Below are positions 62,790 to 64,000 of a DNA stretch of 64,000 bases, one piece after another; position 1 is the stretch's first letter; the number at the start of each line of letters is the position of its first letter. A program made the translations under genes and the position numbers. The stretch lies in NCBI GenBank assembly GCA_038527485.1, contig JBCBFT010000014.1:28827-92826 (forward strand), written 5' to 3'. The stretch is from JALEFZ01 sp038527485. GTDB lineage: Bacteria; Bacteroidota; Bacteroidia; J057. The notes under the pieces were generated by a model. It was not told the origin of the DNA, did not search any database, and saw only the letters and a list, made by a program, of their open reading frames with translations.

Positions 62790-63215
62790 TCGGTTTTTCG
62801 TCATTTTTTTCGTTATTTCTTACATGACCATTTAAGGATATGTACGAGAATGGCCCTAGGATTATATAATCCATTTTGGGCATTATTTTCGCTATAAAAC
62901 ATTTGAATGATCAGGTAAGCGGGGATTTTTTGAGTTTAGGGAGAGGAATATTTTTAGCATTACGCATATAAATTCTAAAATATTACCTCCTTAAATCCAT
63001 CATTTTCGGATAAAAGCTTTCGCTATATTTAATATATGCCGATTTCTATCACAAAACTTACATTGAAAACACTTAAAGTGTGTAAGGTTTGTAAAATGGG
63101 TGTGTGAAAATGAATCGAAGCCATTAACTTTGCGGGGAAGTGAAAATATCCCAGTAAAACTATTTGCCTATAGCTTAGACTTTTATCGACCGATCCTGTT
63201 CCAACGTAACACAAA
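62790..63215. other. Gene-free region before the last gene
   Basis: AT-rich, 426 nt. One TAACTTTG box (63125-63132) matches TAnnTTTG and may serve the last gene with a leader of about 75 nt. No ORF or repeat of note. Confidence 0.35.
63125..63132 (+). promoter_or_regulatory. Possible -7 box of the last gene
   Basis: TAACTTTG, exact to TAnnTTTG, 84 nt before the ATG at 63216. No clean TTG at the expected distance. Confidence 0.35.
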
Positions 63216-63749
63216 ATGAAGTCACTCGTATTTTTCATCTCGCTCCTCACATTGTCTTCCGCTCTTTTTGCCCAAAACAATCTCTTTGTGCCTTTTGGTC
63301 AGTCAAAGGAAGAGGTCAAGCGTTACCTCTACACACGCGACTACGTACGCCAGATCACCGAAGATAATGAGCTCCGTATTGTCAGGGCTTCCCTCGGCAA
63401 GTATAAGCAAGTAGAATATGCCTTCAAGGAAAACAACTTGTATGCGACGACAGTCTCCAGACACTATCTCGATCGTCAAGATGCGAAAGAGGTACAGCGT
63501 AACGTACTCGATTATATGGACTTTACGAGTAGAGGTACACTAAAGCAGGAATCGGAGGAGAAGCTCACCGTCTATACTGCGATGACTGATACGCGTGTGA
63601 TCAAGTTCGTGATCCAGCAGACGCAGACGCCTGGTGTTACTTTGGTACTTACCTCATACAGTCGTTCGCACTCTGATGCAGGTGCCGATCAAAACTATTA
63701 TGACCAGCGTCTGATGAGTCAACTCTCTAAGGCATTCATTTCGAATTGA
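63216..63749 (+). CDS. Exported protein of unknown function
   Basis: 177 residues with a signal peptide (about 1-19, ending LFAQ). The mature protein is a mix of helix and strand (VPFGQSKEEVKRYLYTRDYV, ITEDNELRIVRASLGKYKQVEYAF), and has no cysteine, no motif and no family I recognise. The opening resembles periplasmic proteins with a short repeated SKEEV-KxYL motif, but that is weak. Length and codon use look normal for the region. It ends before a hairpin at 63834-63865. Confidence 0.7.
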   Translation: MKSLVFFISLLTLSSALFAQNNLFVPFGQSKEEVKRYLYTRDYVRQITEDNELRIVRASLGKYKQVEYAFKENNLYATTVSRHYLDRQDAKEVQRNVLDYMDFTSRGTLKQESEEKLTVYTAMTDTRVIKFVIQQTQTPGVTLVLTSYSRSHSDAGADQNYYDQRLMSQLSKAFISN

Positions 63750-63809
63750 TTTCTTACTTCTTTTTGTAAGAAAATCAATCCTGCTGTCTCCTGCGATCTA
63801 CATGTGTAC

Positions 63810-64000
63810 TTAGTTGGGAGACTAAATAGATTGAGCGCTGCGTAGTCATCCAACTACGCAGCGCTTCGTGTTTCACTTTTTTGCTTTCTGCTTGGCTGTG
63901 CCCAGTCAGCGAAGCTGTGTCTGGCCTGCACCAACGTTTCGTTGGTGTTTATATGTGGCTATCGCTGCGACTTGGTTAGTTGGGAAACTAATAGATTGAG
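63810..64000 (+). repeat. Direct repeat pair at the window end
   Basis: The 25-26 nt sequence beginning TTAGTTGGGAGACTAA and ending TAGATTGAG occurs at 63810-63835 and, with one substitution and one indel, at 63976-64000. The 140 nt between hold small hairpins, including CACCAAC/GTTGGTG. The second copy reaches the window edge, so the array may go on. No ORF is present. Confidence 0.6.
63834..63870 (+). terminator. Terminator of the last gene
   Basis: A perfect 13-bp stem, AGCGCTGCGTAGT (63834-63846) with ACTACGCAGCGCT (63853-63865) around CATCCA, then TCGTGTTTCACTTTTTT. It is part of the repeat described for 63810-64000. Confidence 0.7.

Overview
The window is a stretch of chromosome from a Gram-negative member of the Bacteroidota. 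Evidence for this: a huge subtilisin-like protease with a C-terminal type IX secretion sorting domain, a TonB-dependent receptor with an N-terminal carboxypeptidase-regulatory-like domain, an LruC-domain lipoprotein, an OmpA protein with calcium-type repeats, DUF1599/DoxX (BT_3928-like) genes, and several promoters of the Bacteroidota form TTG-N18/20-TAnnTTTG. Genes have no obvious Shine-Dalgarno sequences. I cannot name the genus; a free-living (perhaps marine) Saprospiria or Cytophagia-type bacterium would fit. Most of the window is ordinary chromosomal core and accessory content, and I see no prophage, transposase gene or CRISPR array.

Layout. 0-7 kb: a divergent peptide deformylase, an LruC lipoprotein, then hemF and gyrB on the minus strand and a tiny exported protein with its own promoter and terminator. 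7-13 kb: a cupredoxin-like protein, a porin-like barrel, a TPR histidine kinase with its NarL-type response regulator, and an ECF sigma factor. 13.5-21 kb: ROK kinase, DASH cryptochrome, glycosyltransferase, a FadL-type transporter paired with an SGNH-like lipoprotein whose catalytic residues appear lost, CYTH protein, MarR regulator. 21-27 kb: a probable secreted two-protease operon (S8 protease with sorting domain, then a small metzincin) and an outer-membrane barrel. 27-33 kb: peptidase T, transketolase, OmpA protein, tRNA-Cys. 33.7-37.8 kb: folP-cdaA-folB (folate synthesis with the c-di-AMP synthase in the middle) divergent from DUF1599 and a DoxX-like redox membrane protein. 37.8-47.5 kb: CAT-like acyltransferase, two PLP decarboxylases, CBS protein, DinB protein, an amidohydrolase remnant, an exported MORN protein, and a TetR-like/ABC1 kinase pair. 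47-57 kb: lipoprotein, TonB receptor, two tandem TPR paralogues, a degenerate SDR, DUF4174, acyl-CoA dehydrogenase. 56.7-64 kb: an MBOAT/SGNH surface O-acylation pair, a large von Willebrand-like membrane protein, a DUF4846 protein and an unknown exported protein.

The most unusual non-coding signal is a pair of about 150-160 bp inverted copies of one non-coding element (3038-3198 and 31001-31151), each with terminal inverted repeats and a matching 3-bp flank (TTA in element orientation), which looks like an undescribed MITE. Other points of interest are the SGNH pseudoenzyme next to FadL, the protease operon, the placement of cdaA between folate genes, the degenerate TetR next to an ABC1 kinase, and a shared uncharacterised C-terminal domain in tandem TPR proteins. 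All functions are assigned by reading motifs; no database search was run.
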